A stretch of 64,000 bases of DNA from Poseidonibacter lekithochrous (GTDB taxonomy: Bacteria; Campylobacterota; Campylobacteria; Campylobacterales; Arcobacteraceae): the NCBI RefSeq assembly GCF_018861145.1, contig NZ_JAHKQT010000023.1:248001-312000 (forward strand), given 5' to 3'. Below, one piece after another: positions 46,228-56,651 of the stretch. The stretch's first letter is position 1; each line of letters starts with the position of its first letter. Under the pieces are notes generated by a model. That model ran no database searches, was not told where the DNA came from, and was given only the letters and a program-made list of their open reading frames with translations. The position numbers were made by a program, and so were the translations under genes.

Positions 46228-48120
46228 ATGAGTATTTCTAAGAAATTATATTCAGGATTTGGATTAATGATTTTTTTAATCATTATGTTAACAGTAATTG
46301 GTATAAATAGGGTTTCTTTTATTGATAATACTCTTTATAATATAGCTGAAGTAAATTCAGTAAAACAAAGACACGCAATAGATTTTAGAGGTAGTGTTCA
46401 TGATAGAGCTATTTCTATTAGAGATGTTGTTTTATCTTTAGATAAAAACACTCTTTTATTTAAAAAATCTATTGTAGATATAAAAAAACTAGAAGATTCT
46501 TATGCTAATTCAGCAAAATTAATGGATAGTATATTTTTAAAAAAAGAAGGGATTGAAGAAAAAGAAATTGTAATTCTTAATAAAATCAAAGAAGTTGAGA
46601 AAAAAACTATGCCTTTAGTAAAAGAGATAATTAACTCAAAACTTTCAGGAAATCACGAAAAAGCTCTTAATTTACTTACAAATCAAGCAAGTCCACTTTT
46701 TTCAAAATGGTTAAGTGTGATTAATGAATTTATTGATTATCAAGAGGCAAAAAATCAAATAGCAACTCCACAAGCAAGAGATGTTGCAAGTAGTTTTTCT
46801 ATTTTAATGATTACAATTTTAATAATTTCATTAATTTTAGGTTCACTTGTTGCTTATTTCATTTCAAAACAATTATCAAGTTCTGCTTGTACTATTCAAA
46901 ATGGCTTACAAGAATTCTTTTCTTTTTTAAATAAAGAAAAAGAGTCAACAGCTTTAATCACACTAGATACAAAAGATGAATTTGGTCAAATGGCCAAAGT
47001 AATTAATGAAAATATACAAAATACAAAAAATCTTATTGTTCAAGATAATGAATTAATTGAAGATGTAAAAAGAGTTGTAAATGAAGTTAAAAAAGGTAAA
47101 TTAAATGAAAAAATACTTAAATCAACTCAAAATCAAAACCTTGAAGAACTAAAAAATAGTTTTAATGAAATGCTTGAAAATACAGCAAAAAATGTTTGTG
47201 AAGATATAAATAAGATAACAAAAATTTTAGATAACTTTGCTAATCTTGACTTTAGAGATAGAGTAGAAAATGATAAGGGAATTGTTTCAATAGGATTAAA
47301 TAATTTAGCTCAAATTATTAATGAGATGTTAGTTGAGAATAAATCAAATGGCTTAACACTCGATAATAGCTCAAATATTTTACTTAAAAATGTTATTGAA
47401 CTAAATAAAAGTTCAAGTGAAGCTGCAACTTCTTTAGAACAAACAACAGCCGTTTTAAATGAAATAACAACAAATATAAGAAATAATACGCAAAATATTG
47501 GGAAAATGTCTTCTTATTCAAATAGTGTTACAAAATCAGCAAATGATGGTGAAAAACTTGCTAATCAAACTACTATTGCTATGGATGATATAAATACTCA
47601 AGTTAATACAATAAATGAAGCTATTAGCGTGATTGACCAAATTGCATTTCAAACAAATATCCTTTCACTAAATGCAGCAGTTGAAGCAGCAACTGCTGGT
47701 GAAGCTGGAAAAGGCTTTGCCGTTGTTGCACAAGAAGTACGAAACTTAGCAAATAGAAGTGCAGAAGCTGCACATGAAATAAAAACAATTGTTAAAAATG
47801 CTACAGATAAAGCAAATCATGGAAAAGAAATTGCCAGTCATATGATAGAAGGATATAAAGAATTAAATGAAAATATATCATTAACAATAAATTTAATCTC
47901 AGATATCGAAACATCAAGTAAAGAGCAACTTTCAGGAATAGAACAAATTAATCAAGCAGTAAATCAATTAGATCAACAAACTCAACAAAATGCAAAAATA
48001 GCTTCTCAAACTCATGAAGTAGCAGAAACAACAGATAAAATTGCAAAATTAGTTGTAAGTAGTGCAAATGAAAAAGAGTTTATTGGTAAAAATGAAGTAA
48101 CAGCAAAAATTGATTTTTAA
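46228..48120 (+). CDS. Methyl-accepting chemotaxis protein
   Basis: 630 residues: membrane helix (~8-28), four-helix-bundle ligand domain (~30-190), second helix (~188-212), HAMP-like region, and the cytoplasmic signalling domain with hairpin tip [19 protein letters not shown]. It ends with a lone [16 protein letters not shown] tail rather than an NWETF-like CheR motif. Cytoplasmic domain signals to CheA/CheW; ligand unknown. ACAGGAGAAT precedes the ATG. Confidence 0.93.
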   Translation: MSISKKLYSGFGLMIFLIIMLTVIGINRVSFIDNTLYNIAEVNSVKQRHAIDFRGSVHDRAISIRDVVLSLDKNTLLFKKSIVDIKKLEDSYANSAKLMDSIFLKKEGIEEKEIVILNKIKEVEKKTMPLVKEIINSKLSGNHEKALNLLTNQASPLFSKWLSVINEFIDYQEAKNQIATPQARDVASSFSILMITILIISLILGSLVAYFISKQLSSSACTIQNGLQEFFSFLNKEKESTALITLDTKDEFGQMAKVINENIQNTKNLIVQDNELIEDVKRVVNEVKKGKLNEKILKSTQNQNLEELKNSFNEMLENTAKNVCEDINKITKILDNFANLDFRDRVENDKGIVSIGLNNLAQIINEMLVENKSNGLTLDNSSNILLKNVIELNKSSSEAATSLEQTTAVLNEITTNIRNNTQNIGKMSSYSNSVTKSANDGEKLANQTTIAMDDINTQVNTINEAISVIDQIAFQTNILSLNAAVEAATAGEAGKGFAVVAQEVRNLANRSAEAAHEIKTIVKNATDKANHGKEIASHMIEGYKELNENISLTINLISDIETSSKEQLSGIEQINQAVNQLDQQTQQNAKIASQTHEVAETTDKIAKLVVSSANEKEFIGKNEVTAKIDF

Positions 48121-48124
48121 TATT

Positions 48125-48166
48125 AGAAAGATTTGGGAATCTTATGAATCCCAAACTTTCTTTTTT
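48125..48166. terminator. Terminator between chemoreceptor and methyltransferase
   Basis: AGAAAGATTTGGGA and TCCCAAACTTTCT pair with one bulged base, then a T run (to 48166) for the plus strand. It spans the methyltransferase stop codon, so it may serve both convergent genes. Confidence 0.65.
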
Positions 48167-48906
48167 ACTGCTCTAACTCTCAACCTTACATAATCAGCAC
48201 TCCAACCATCTATCTCATTATATTGAGTTGGTTTTAGTATTTCTTTTACTTCTTTTTTAAATGTAATTTTTTGTTCATCATCTAGATTTTCTGTTATACC
48301 ATTTGCAAATACATCTAGCCAATTTGTAATATCATCAATTGGTGTTGGTCTTTTTATTAGTTCTATATATTCTACTTTAAAGCCATTGTTTTCTAAAAGC
48401 ACTTTATAGTCTGTATCTTTTAAAAAAATCCAAGGATTGTTAAACTCTCCCCATGAAGAATGATTATCAAAAACTTCTTTCATAGCATCAGTTAGACTTT
48501 TTATATTTCCATATCCTCCAAATTCAGCTACAAACCTACCCTCTTTTTTTAAAGCTTTATGTATCTTTTGGATTGCTAGTTCACTATTTTTTACCCAATG
48601 TAATACAGCATTTGAAAAAACTGCATCAAACTTATTTTCAAAATCTAAATTTGTAGCACTCATTACTTTTGCATCTATTCCTTTAGATTTTGTTTTTTTA
48701 ATCATTTCTTCACTTAAATCTACACCAATAACTTCAGCTCCAGATTTTTTTATCTCTAAAGCTAAAGTTCCCTCACCACAACCTAAATCCAAAATTTTTT
48801 CGCCCTCTTTTGGATCTAATAACTCTACTACAGGTAAAGCTAGATTTGATACGAAATCAGCGTGTTTTTTATATTTGTTTGGATTCCAATCATTTGATTC
48901 TTTCAT
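48142..48906 (-). CDS. SAM-dependent methyltransferase
   Basis: 254 residues of the class I fold with motif I ILDLGCGEGTLALEI, acidic end of beta-2 (VIGVDLSEEMI) and FDAVFSNAVLHWVK. Resembles trans-aconitate/UbiE-like small-molecule methyltransferases. The ATG at 48906 is chosen: AAGGAAAA lies just upstream, while a longer frame from 48963 reads through that site. Follows the AraC gene upstream on the same strand. Confidence 0.87.
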   Translation of the reverse strand: MKESNDWNPNKYKKHADFVSNLALPVVELLDPKEGEKILDLGCGEGTLALEIKKSGAEVIGVDLSEEMIKKTKSKGIDAKVMSATNLDFENKFDAVFSNAVLHWVKNSELAIQKIHKALKKEGRFVAEFGGYGNIKSLTDAMKEVFDNHSSWGEFNNPWIFLKDTDYKVLLENNGFKVEYIELIKRPTPIDDITNWLDVFANGITENLDDEQKITFKKEVKEILKPTQYNEIDGWSADYVRLRVRAVKKKVWDS

Positions 48907-48969
48907 ATTTTTCCTTTTGTAAATTTTAAGTATTTTACAAGAACTAAAAATAGAAAGGTACAAGTAATC

Positions 48970-49821
48970 TTAGATTTTGTATCGGAATTCTTTAGGTGTT
49001 TGTTTGTGGTATTTTTTAAATTGAGAAATAAACCATGAAACAGTAGAGTATCCACAAGTTGTAGATATATCTGAAATACTTTTATTTGTATTATTTAAAA
49101 GTAAAACTGCTTTTTCTAATCTTTTTGTGTCTAGCCATATTTTTGGAGTTTGATTAAACTCTTTTTTAATATATCTTCTTATCTTGTTTTCTGATAATCT
49201 TGTGATACTACACATATCATCAAGGGTTTGAATAAGGTCTATATTTGATTCTAAAATATATTTAATTCTATCTTGACTTGTAGCTAAAATAGAGTTAAAA
49301 AAAGAGTACATCTGTTTTTCATTGTGTTTTATTGCTTGTAAAAACATCTCTTCAATTTTGAGTTTTAAAAGATTTTCGTTAAAATCAACTTTTAAATACT
49401 CTTGAAATGTTTGTACACTATTTTCAAATAACTTATCACTTTTGTAACTTGCTTTTACTATACTTTGTTCATTTTTTATATTGATTTTAATATTATATTT
49501 GTTTATAAAATCAAAAATAAACTTATCATCAAAATATACTAATAATGATTTATATTTAGAATCATCAGCTACTCTTTCACTCATATAATAGTTATTTTGA
49601 GTAAGAAAGAATATATCATTTTTTTCTATAGTAATATCTTCATTACTAAGATGTATCACTTTTGAACCTTCAAGCATAATTCCCATACTATGCATAGTTG
49701 TTCTAGCATATACATTGGAATTTTTTGTTTTGCTAATATAATTTAAGCACAATAAATTATCTATTTTTAAAAGATTTGAATATTTGTTTTCTATAAAATA
49801 ATTTGGTACTACATATGTCAA
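48970..49821 (-). CDS. AraC-family transcriptional regulator
   Basis: 283 residues: an N-terminal cupin-like sensor region (HSMGIMLEGSKVIHLSNEDI) and C-terminal AraC helix-turn-helix pair (~185-283; ISDISTTCGYSTVSWFISQFKK and HKQTPKEFR). The start is TTG, with GGAAG seven bases upstream. It lies 63 bases before the methyltransferase ATG, so it may regulate that gene or be its operon partner. No GyrI domain, unlike the two regulators at 18-26 kb. Confidence 0.88.
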   Translation of the reverse strand: MTYVVPNYFIENKYSNLLKIDNLLCLNYISKTKNSNVYARTTMHSMGIMLEGSKVIHLSNEDITIEKNDIFFLTQNNYYMSERVADDSKYKSLLVYFDDKFIFDFINKYNIKINIKNEQSIVKASYKSDKLFENSVQTFQEYLKVDFNENLLKLKIEEMFLQAIKHNEKQMYSFFNSILATSQDRIKYILESNIDLIQTLDDMCSITRLSENKIRRYIKKEFNQTPKIWLDTKRLEKAVLLLNNTNKSISDISTTCGYSTVSWFISQFKKYHKQTPKEFRYKI

Positions 49822-49991
49822 AAGTATCTTCCCTTATAAATATTTGAATAATAGTAAATATATCTAAAAAAGTTTTAACTCTTACCCTAGGCCATCAATC
49901 ACAAAAACCTATCCTATTGGAAACTTTAAAGTAAATGATGTAAAATACCTAAAATATTATAAAGAAACTTAAAAAATAGAAGGAAAATTAA

Positions 49992-50483
49992 ATGGAAAAT
50001 TATAAAAAAGCATATATTGCAGGCGGATGTTTTTGGGGTATGGAAGATTTGTTTAGAAAAACAAAAGGTATAATTGACACTGAAGTGGGATACCAAGGTG
50101 GAGAAAATGATAACCCTACATATGAAAACCATCCTGGTCATGCAGAAGGTATTGAACTTACTTATGATCCTAAATTAACATCTTTTAAAGAAATCCTTGA
50201 CTATTTTTTTAGAATACACAACCCTACAACAATAGATAGACAAGGTAACGATAGAGGGTCAAGTTACCGTTCAACGATATTCATACAAAATGAAGAAGAA
50301 CTAGAAATAGCTAAAGAGATTATAAAAGTTGTAAATGAATCAGGTAAATGGGAAGCGCCAATTGTTACAACATTGGAACCTTTTGATACATTTTGGCCTG
50401 CTGAAGCATATCATCAAGATTATTTAGTAAAAAATCCTGGTGGATATACCTGTCATTCAGAAAGATTTGGGTCATTTATTTAA
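49992..50483 (+). CDS. msrA: Peptide-methionine (S)-S-oxide reductase
   Basis: 163 residues. Catalytic GCFWGMEDLF near residue 13 (Cys nucleophile), YQGGENDNPTYENHPGHAEGIEL, and a C-terminal resolving Cys in GYTCHSERFG. Repairs oxidised methionine; no MsrB is fused. AGAAGGAAAA precedes the ATG. Followed after 28 bases by the polymerase gene. Confidence 0.95.
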   Translation: MENYKKAYIAGGCFWGMEDLFRKTKGIIDTEVGYQGGENDNPTYENHPGHAEGIELTYDPKLTSFKEILDYFFRIHNPTTIDRQGNDRGSSYRSTIFIQNEEELEIAKEIIKVVNESGKWEAPIVTTLEPFDTFWPAEAYHQDYLVKNPGGYTCHSERFGSFI

Positions 50484-50511
50484 TAAAATTAAACTTATAT
50501 AATGCGAAACT

Positions 50512-52458
50512 ATGAAATATTATATTTATGATGTAGAAACCTTTCCCAATATTTTTACTTGTGTTATACAAAATACTCAAAGCAAAGAGTTAAGAGTATT
50601 TGAACTAAGTTCTAGAAAAAATGACTTAACAAAGTTTTTAAAAACACTTGAATGGTTAAGTAAAAATGAAAAAATATTAGTAGGATACAATAATCTAAAC
50701 TTTGATTATGCTGTACTACAGTTTATCTATAAGAATGCAAAGAATTATTCTATAAAAGAGCTAGTTTACCAGATATTTCTTTTTGCAGATGGACTTATCA
50801 AAAACAATATCATTTATAAAGAAGATAAAAACACTTTAAAAATAGATCAACTTGATCTTATGAAAATCCACAACTTTGACTATAAAGCTACAAGAGTAAG
50901 TCTAAAAGTTTTAGAAGTAAATATGTGTATGGATTCTATTGAGGACTTGGATTTTAAAATAGGTGAAAATATAAAAATAGACGAGTTTGACAATCTAATT
51001 AAATACAACAAACACGATGTAGAAGCTACATTACTATTCTTTGAACACTCAAAAGAAGCCATAGAATTTAGAGAAGACTTAAGTTTAAAATACAATGAAA
51101 ATATGCTTAATTACAGTGATACAAAAATAGGTAAAAGATATTTTATAAGGAATCTAGAAGAAAAACTTGGAAAAGATATTTGTTATGTAAATGGCAAACC
51201 AAAACAAACTATTAGAAACTACTTGGACTTTGGCAAGATTATCTTTGACTATATTAGTTTTGAAACACCAGAGTTTCAAAGTCTACTTAAATATTTAAAA
51301 AAACAGTATTCAAACTCTATGAATGAAGTTTTTTCAAATATCAGCCAAGATAACTTAGAAGAATTAAGCTCATTTTGTACACTAAATTCTAAAAAAGAAG
51401 CCAACTCCTTACATTTAAACTACAAAGATTTTACTTTTTATTTAGGAACTGGCGGTTTGCATGGTAGTGTTGAAAGCAAGTTTTATGATAAAAGTGATGA
51501 GTTCTTAATCATAGATGTTGATGTAGCAAGTTATTATCCATCTATTGTAATTCAAAATAACTTATATCCAGAACACCTTGGAATTGAGTTTGTTGATATA
51601 TATAAAGAGATTCGAGATTTGAGATTTTCTTATAAAAAAGGTACTTCTCAAAACAAAATGCTAAAACTAGCACTAAACTCAACATATGGAGATACAAACA
51701 ATCAATTTAGTCCTTTTTATGACTTCAAGATGACTTTGGATATTACTATAAATGGACAACTGATGTTGTGTATGCTTGCTGAAAAACTTATGCAAATAGA
51801 TTCTGTTTCCCTAATCCAAGCAAATACCGATGGTCTTACTTTTAAAATAGCTAAAAAAGACAAGTCAAAATATGAAGATATATCAAATAAATGGCAAGAT
51901 TTTACAGGACTTGAACTAGAAGAAATAATATATAAAAAGCTATGGATTAGAGATGTAAACAACTATATAGCGTTAAAAGAAAATGGTGAAGCCAAAAAAA
52001 TAGGTGCATATAAATACGACTTAGCATGGAATCAAAACCATTCTTCTTTAGTAGTTCAAAAAGCAGTAGAAGCATACCTTATAAAAGGTATTCAAATTGA
52101 AGAGTTTATACATAATCATAGAAATAAATATGACTTCTTACTAAATTTTAAAGCCACAAGAAATATAGACTTAGTCCTTGAAAAAGTATATTCATTACAA
52201 AAAACTTATATGCCATTATCTAATACTATTAGATATTTTATAAGTAAAAACGGGTTTCCTTTAAAAAAGATTCTTCCACCTCTAAATAAAGATTCAGAAC
52301 AAAGAGTAATAGGAATAAATGTAGGATATAAAGTAGAACTTTGTAATAATATAGAAGACTTCTCTTATGAGTTTTTAGACTTTGATTATTATGTAAAAGA
52401 GGCTTATAAACTAATAGAACCATTTAATCAAAAACAAGAATCACTTTTTGATTTTTGA
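50512..52458 (+). CDS. Family B DNA polymerase, phage-type
   Basis: 648 residues. Exonuclease motifs: DVETF (I), NNLNFDYAVL (II) and YNKHDVEATL (III). Polymerase motifs: A (IDVDVASYYPSIV), B (LKLALNSTYGDTN) and C (IQANTDGLTF). The short form and TDG in place of the cellular YGDTD are typical of phage and plasmid polymerases, not of bacterial Pol II. No capsid, terminase or terminal protein gene is in the window. The SF2 helicase at 52567 follows on the same strand. Confidence 0.85.
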   Translation: MKYYIYDVETFPNIFTCVIQNTQSKELRVFELSSRKNDLTKFLKTLEWLSKNEKILVGYNNLNFDYAVLQFIYKNAKNYSIKELVYQIFLFADGLIKNNIIYKEDKNTLKIDQLDLMKIHNFDYKATRVSLKVLEVNMCMDSIEDLDFKIGENIKIDEFDNLIKYNKHDVEATLLFFEHSKEAIEFREDLSLKYNENMLNYSDTKIGKRYFIRNLEEKLGKDICYVNGKPKQTIRNYLDFGKIIFDYISFETPEFQSLLKYLKKQYSNSMNEVFSNISQDNLEELSSFCTLNSKKEANSLHLNYKDFTFYLGTGGLHGSVESKFYDKSDEFLIIDVDVASYYPSIVIQNNLYPEHLGIEFVDIYKEIRDLRFSYKKGTSQNKMLKLALNSTYGDTNNQFSPFYDFKMTLDITINGQLMLCMLAEKLMQIDSVSLIQANTDGLTFKIAKKDKSKYEDISNKWQDFTGLELEEIIYKKLWIRDVNNYIALKENGEAKKIGAYKYDLAWNQNHSSLVVQKAVEAYLIKGIQIEEFIHNHRNKYDFLLNFKATRNIDLVLEKVYSLQKTYMPLSNTIRYFISKNGFPLKKILPPLNKDSEQRVIGINVGYKVELCNNIEDFSYEFLDFDYYVKEAYKLIEPFNQKQESLFDF

Positions 52459-52566
52459 TGGTATTTTTATTTATTAAAACAGAAAACATTACAAATTGTC
52501 ATTATTTTTTAAGATTAGAATTTTTTTGCATATAATCTAAAAAATTAAATATTCTTAGGAAATATA

Positions 52567-53907
52567 ATGCAATTAATAATAGGATCACAAGTTAAACTTA
52601 TCGATGGAGCTATTGAAAAAATTTTCCCTTATGGAGAAGTTTTGCAATTGTTAAGTAAATTTAAGAATATTTGTACTGATATAAAATGGAATGTAAATGT
52701 ACCTGCAAGAGATAAGTGTAAGATTATAGAAAATCAAGAAACAATTAATATTAAAAATTTTCAGCCGCGTGATTTTCAACAAGATTGTATTGATAAATTT
52801 ACACGAACTACACTTACTGGTTATATTTATGCACCTACTGGCTCTGGAAAAACAAATATCGCTGCATATTTAATTGCTAAAAGAAATATAAGAACACTAT
52901 TTATTGTTCCTAAATATGATTTAGTTAAACAAACAAAAAAAAGATTTCAAGATATTTTAGATATAGACCCAGCAATGATTGGTGAGCTTAGTTCTGCTAA
53001 AAAAGAGTTTGGTGCAGCTATTTTAATTACAACATGGCAATCACTAAACAATGAAGAAACATTACAAAGAGTTAAAGAAGATAAATACTCACAGATTATC
53101 TGCGATGAGATGCATAAAGCTAGTGCAGATGTCTATTATGATGTGGTATCTTCTATACCTGCTATGTATAAACATGGTCTTACGGCAACACCATATAGAA
53201 ATAATATTAAAAATGAACAAAGACTTTACGATTTAGTTGGAAATGAGATTGCAAGTGTTGATATCATAGATTTATATAAAAATGGCTTTTTAGTACAACC
53301 AACTATAAGATTTAAAAATACATATTATAAAATCAATATTGACCAAGAATATTTAAGATCATTAGATTTTAATATAAAACTAGGAATGCTTAAAAAAAAT
53401 ATTGATAAATCAAAAAAGAGAAAAGAATTAATACTAAATGATATTAAAAAATCTCTTCAGCTTGAAAAAAACGAGTTCAAGGCTAATCAATCTGTAATAT
53501 TAGTAAATACTCTTGAATTAGGACTAGCTTTAAAAGAGGAGTTATCACTCTTCTATAATGTCTTATATATTGATGCAAGTACAAAAGCAAAAGAAAGAAA
53601 TGAAATATTTTCTGATTTAACAGAAAACAAAATCACTGATTATGTTCTAATAGGAACTTCTAAACTTCTAGGAGAAGGTACTGACATTCCTTCAATCAAG
53701 AATGTATTTTGCGCAAGTCCTGCTTACCCTCCTTTTGAAGATACAGCACGTTTACAACAAATCATAGGAAGAGCTATGAGACCATTTAAAAATAAAAATA
53801 GAGCACATATAATTATTTACAATGATGAAACAACAGGTTGGATAAATAAAAAGAAAAATGAAGTTTTAGATATTGTAATTAATAATGTGAAGCCTATTTT
53901 TTCGTAA
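52567..53907 (+). CDS. SF2 DEAD/DEAH-type helicase, phage-like
   Basis: 446 residues: Walker A APTGSGKTN, motif II ICDEMHKA, motif III TATPYRN, and motif VI QIIGRAMRPF. The type (short, with DEMH) is found in phage replication modules and some defence systems. AGGAAATATA precedes the ATG. With the family-B polymerase it forms a two-gene unit; no primase, SSB or origin is visible close by. Confidence 0.88.
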   Translation: MQLIIGSQVKLIDGAIEKIFPYGEVLQLLSKFKNICTDIKWNVNVPARDKCKIIENQETINIKNFQPRDFQQDCIDKFTRTTLTGYIYAPTGSGKTNIAAYLIAKRNIRTLFIVPKYDLVKQTKKRFQDILDIDPAMIGELSSAKKEFGAAILITTWQSLNNEETLQRVKEDKYSQIICDEMHKASADVYYDVVSSIPAMYKHGLTATPYRNNIKNEQRLYDLVGNEIASVDIIDLYKNGFLVQPTIRFKNTYYKINIDQEYLRSLDFNIKLGMLKKNIDKSKKRKELILNDIKKSLQLEKNEFKANQSVILVNTLELGLALKEELSLFYNVLYIDASTKAKERNEIFSDLTENKITDYVLIGTSKLLGEGTDIPSIKNVFCASPAYPPFEDTARLQQIIGRAMRPFKNKNRAHIIIYNDETTGWINKKKNEVLDIVINNVKPIFS

Positions 53908-53975
53908 GATGAAAAACATATAATAATTAAGGAATAGTTTTATATACTCTAAATAATACAATAGAGGAAAAACTT

Positions 53976-56261
53976 ATGGACGAAAAAGTTAAAAACCTAT
54001 TAAACATCATAAAATACACTCCCTTAACTATAACAACTTTAATTAGTATATTTATAATATTTTTAATGTATCAAGAAAAAAAACAAGATTTAAAAAATGA
54101 AAAATACTTTTCAGAAACTCAATACCTTCAAACAGAAAAGGAAGCTTTATACTCAAAAATAGATACTGTAAATAATTATATAAAAAATGAAAAAGCAAAA
54201 TCTGAAAAAGCATTAAAAGAAGATTTAACTTTTAAAATCAATAATGTTCATAAAATTGCTACAAATATGTATCTAAGAAACAAAGATACTCTTTCAAAAG
54301 ATGAAATAATTAAACAAATAAAAACTGCGCTTGAAGCTATTAGGTTTGATAATGGAAAAGGATACTTTTCTATACATACAATGGAAGGAATTAATATACT
54401 TCAACCTATAGTTCGTGAATATGAAGGGAAAAGCGTATTAAATAGAAAAGATCTTAGAGGTGATTATCCAGTACAAAAAGTAATAAAAATTGCAAAAACA
54501 AAGGGAGAAGGTTTTTTAAGTTGGTATTCACTTAAACCTAATAATACATCAAAAGAATTTAAAAAAATTGGAATTGTAAAAAAGTTTGAACCATATGATT
54601 TAATTATTACTACAGGTATATTTATTGATGACTATGAAGAAAATTTGAAAAAAAGAATTTTAAATCATCTAGCTAAATTAGAATTTAAAAATAAAGGTTT
54701 TGTTTCTATTATTAACTATGATGGAGATGTAATTCTTCATAAATCAAAAAGCGTCTTAAATCATAATGTATTTAAAGAAAAAGAATTTTCTCATGTAAAA
54801 AACTTCTTAAAAAATCTAATTTCTACAAAAAACAAAGAAAGTGGAGATTTCTTCAGCTATAAACCTATTATACAATTAGGAAAAGAAACAAACGAATTAA
54901 AAATAACTTATTCAAGAAAATTTGATGATTGGAAATGGATAATAAGTACAAGTTTTAAATTATCAGATGCAAATAAAATTATAGAAAAAAGAAAAGCAAT
55001 TATTGAAAAGAAATATGATAAAAAAGAAAAAGATCTTTTGATATATAGCTTTTTATTCATTATATTATTAGTAATAATTTCATTTTTTATAGCTAGATTA
55101 ATTGAAAAGAAGTTTTTAAATTATAAAGAAAATTTGGAAAACCAAATACTAGAAAATAAGGCTCAGAAAGAAACATTATTAGAAGCACATAAAATTGCTC
55201 ATATGGCAGGTTGGAAGTTAGAGATAAAAACGAAAAAAGTTATATGGTCAAATGAATTTATTAATATATTTGGGCTTAATATTAAAGATGAAGAGATTTT
55301 TGGGCTTGAGTATCTAGAAAATTTGATGTTTAAAGAAGATATATCTGCTTTCCAAGATTCAATGAAAAACTGTATAGTAATAGGGAAAGAACATAATTCT
55401 ACTTATAGAATAACTAAACCTAATGGTGAAATGATATGGATTAATTGTATAGGCCATTTAAATAAAGAAAAGACTTTTGTTATAGGTATAGTACAAGATA
55501 TAACAGCAATTAAAAAATTGGAAGCAGAAAAACAACAACAATCTGAATTATTGTATCAACAAAGTAAAATGGCAGCAATGGGTGAAATGATAGGTAATAT
55601 TGCACATCAATGGAGACAACCATTATCTACTATTACAACTGCATCAACTGGGACAAAGTTATTAAATGAGATGAATACTCTATCAGATAGTGAATTAAAT
55701 TCAGCTCTTCTAACTATCAATAATTCAGCCCAATACCTTTCACAAACTATTGATGACTTTAGAGGATTTTTTAATCCAAAGAATAGTGTTCTACACGAAT
55801 TTAAAATTGAAGATACTTTAATAAAAACCTTAAAATTAATTGACCCTCAATTTAATACAAAAAATATAGAAATTATAAAAAATATAGAAAATTATCAATT
55901 GTTATCAATTGAGAATGATCTAATACAAGTTTTAATAAATATACTTAATAATGCAAGAGATGTACTAATTACAAAAGAAAAAACAAGAAGATTAATCTTT
56001 ATAAATACATATCAAAAGAAAAATTCTTCATATATAGAAATAATTGATAATGCTGGTGGAATTGAAGATAATATTATTGATAGAATTTTTGAAGCATATT
56101 TTACTACAAAAGAAGAATCTCATGGAACAGGGATAGGATTACACATGAGTAAAGAAATTGTAATAAAACATTTAAAAGGAACTATAGAAGTGACAAATGA
56201 AACTTACAATTTCGAAGGTGTTCAATATACAGGTGCAAAATTTACTATTTCTATAGACTAA
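53976..56261 (+). CDS. Cache/PAS sensor histidine kinase
   Basis: 761 residues: membrane helix (~15-33), periplasmic Cache region(s) (~105-330; GKGYFSIHTMEGINILQPIV), second helix (~350-370), PAS (~405-520, with GWKLEIKTKKVIWSNEF), HisKA with NIAHQWRQPLSTIT, and HATPase with NILNNARDVL, DNAGGI and GTGIGLHM. Senses a small molecule outside and possibly a cytoplasmic cue by PAS. No response regulator beside it. Confidence 0.92.
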   Translation: MDEKVKNLLNIIKYTPLTITTLISIFIIFLMYQEKKQDLKNEKYFSETQYLQTEKEALYSKIDTVNNYIKNEKAKSEKALKEDLTFKINNVHKIATNMYLRNKDTLSKDEIIKQIKTALEAIRFDNGKGYFSIHTMEGINILQPIVREYEGKSVLNRKDLRGDYPVQKVIKIAKTKGEGFLSWYSLKPNNTSKEFKKIGIVKKFEPYDLIITTGIFIDDYEENLKKRILNHLAKLEFKNKGFVSIINYDGDVILHKSKSVLNHNVFKEKEFSHVKNFLKNLISTKNKESGDFFSYKPIIQLGKETNELKITYSRKFDDWKWIISTSFKLSDANKIIEKRKAIIEKKYDKKEKDLLIYSFLFIILLVIISFFIARLIEKKFLNYKENLENQILENKAQKETLLEAHKIAHMAGWKLEIKTKKVIWSNEFINIFGLNIKDEEIFGLEYLENLMFKEDISAFQDSMKNCIVIGKEHNSTYRITKPNGEMIWINCIGHLNKEKTFVIGIVQDITAIKKLEAEKQQQSELLYQQSKMAAMGEMIGNIAHQWRQPLSTITTASTGTKLLNEMNTLSDSELNSALLTINNSAQYLSQTIDDFRGFFNPKNSVLHEFKIEDTLIKTLKLIDPQFNTKNIEIIKNIENYQLLSIENDLIQVLINILNNARDVLITKEKTRRLIFINTYQKKNSSYIEIIDNAGGIEDNIIDRIFEAYFTTKEESHGTGIGLHMSKEIVIKHLKGTIEVTNETYNFEGVQYTGAKFTISID

Positions 56262-56288
56262 ATATTCTTATTTCAATTTAGTCTATAG
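56251..56288. terminator. Convergent-gene inverted repeat
   Basis: Perfect 13-bp arms (CTATAGACTAAAT, 56251-56263; partner 56276-56288) with a 12-base loop. It covers the kinase stop codon and lies 13 bases before the stop of the convergent DUF4242 gene. Confidence 0.55.
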
Positions 56289-56301
56289 TGTATAGTTACG
56301 A

Positions 56302-56574
56302 TTACTCAGCAGTAGTTGGATCAATGATATTTTTGATTTCACAAATACTGTTTGCAGGAAAATCACCTGATTTAGCATGTTCTCTTACTGAATCTTCATC
56401 TGGAGCAATATAGATACAATATACTTTATTATCTGTAACATAACTCTCTACCCATTGGATTTGTGGACCCATATTTTTTAAAATTCCACAAGACTTTTTA
56501 GAAATTCCTTGTAAATCCTCTGCTGTCAAATTTCCAGCATCTGGAATTTCTCGTTCGATTATATATTTTGGCAT
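56302..56574 (-). CDS. DUF4242 domain protein
   Basis: 90 residues matching the DUF4242 family: MPKYIIEREIPDAG at the start and WVESYVTDNKVYCIYIAPDE in the middle (ferredoxin-like fold). Function unknown in the family. A strong AAAGGAGAAA precedes the ATG. Single gene. Confidence 0.85.
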   Translation of the reverse strand: MPKYIIEREIPDAGNLTAEDLQGISKKSCGILKNMGPQIQWVESYVTDNKVYCIYIAPDEDSVREHAKSGDFPANSICEIKNIIDPTTAE

Positions 56575-56651
56575 AATATTTCTCCTTTTGTTAATTTAAA
56601 TAAATAGTATAGTATTGTATTTATAAACTAACCTTAATTAAATATACTATA

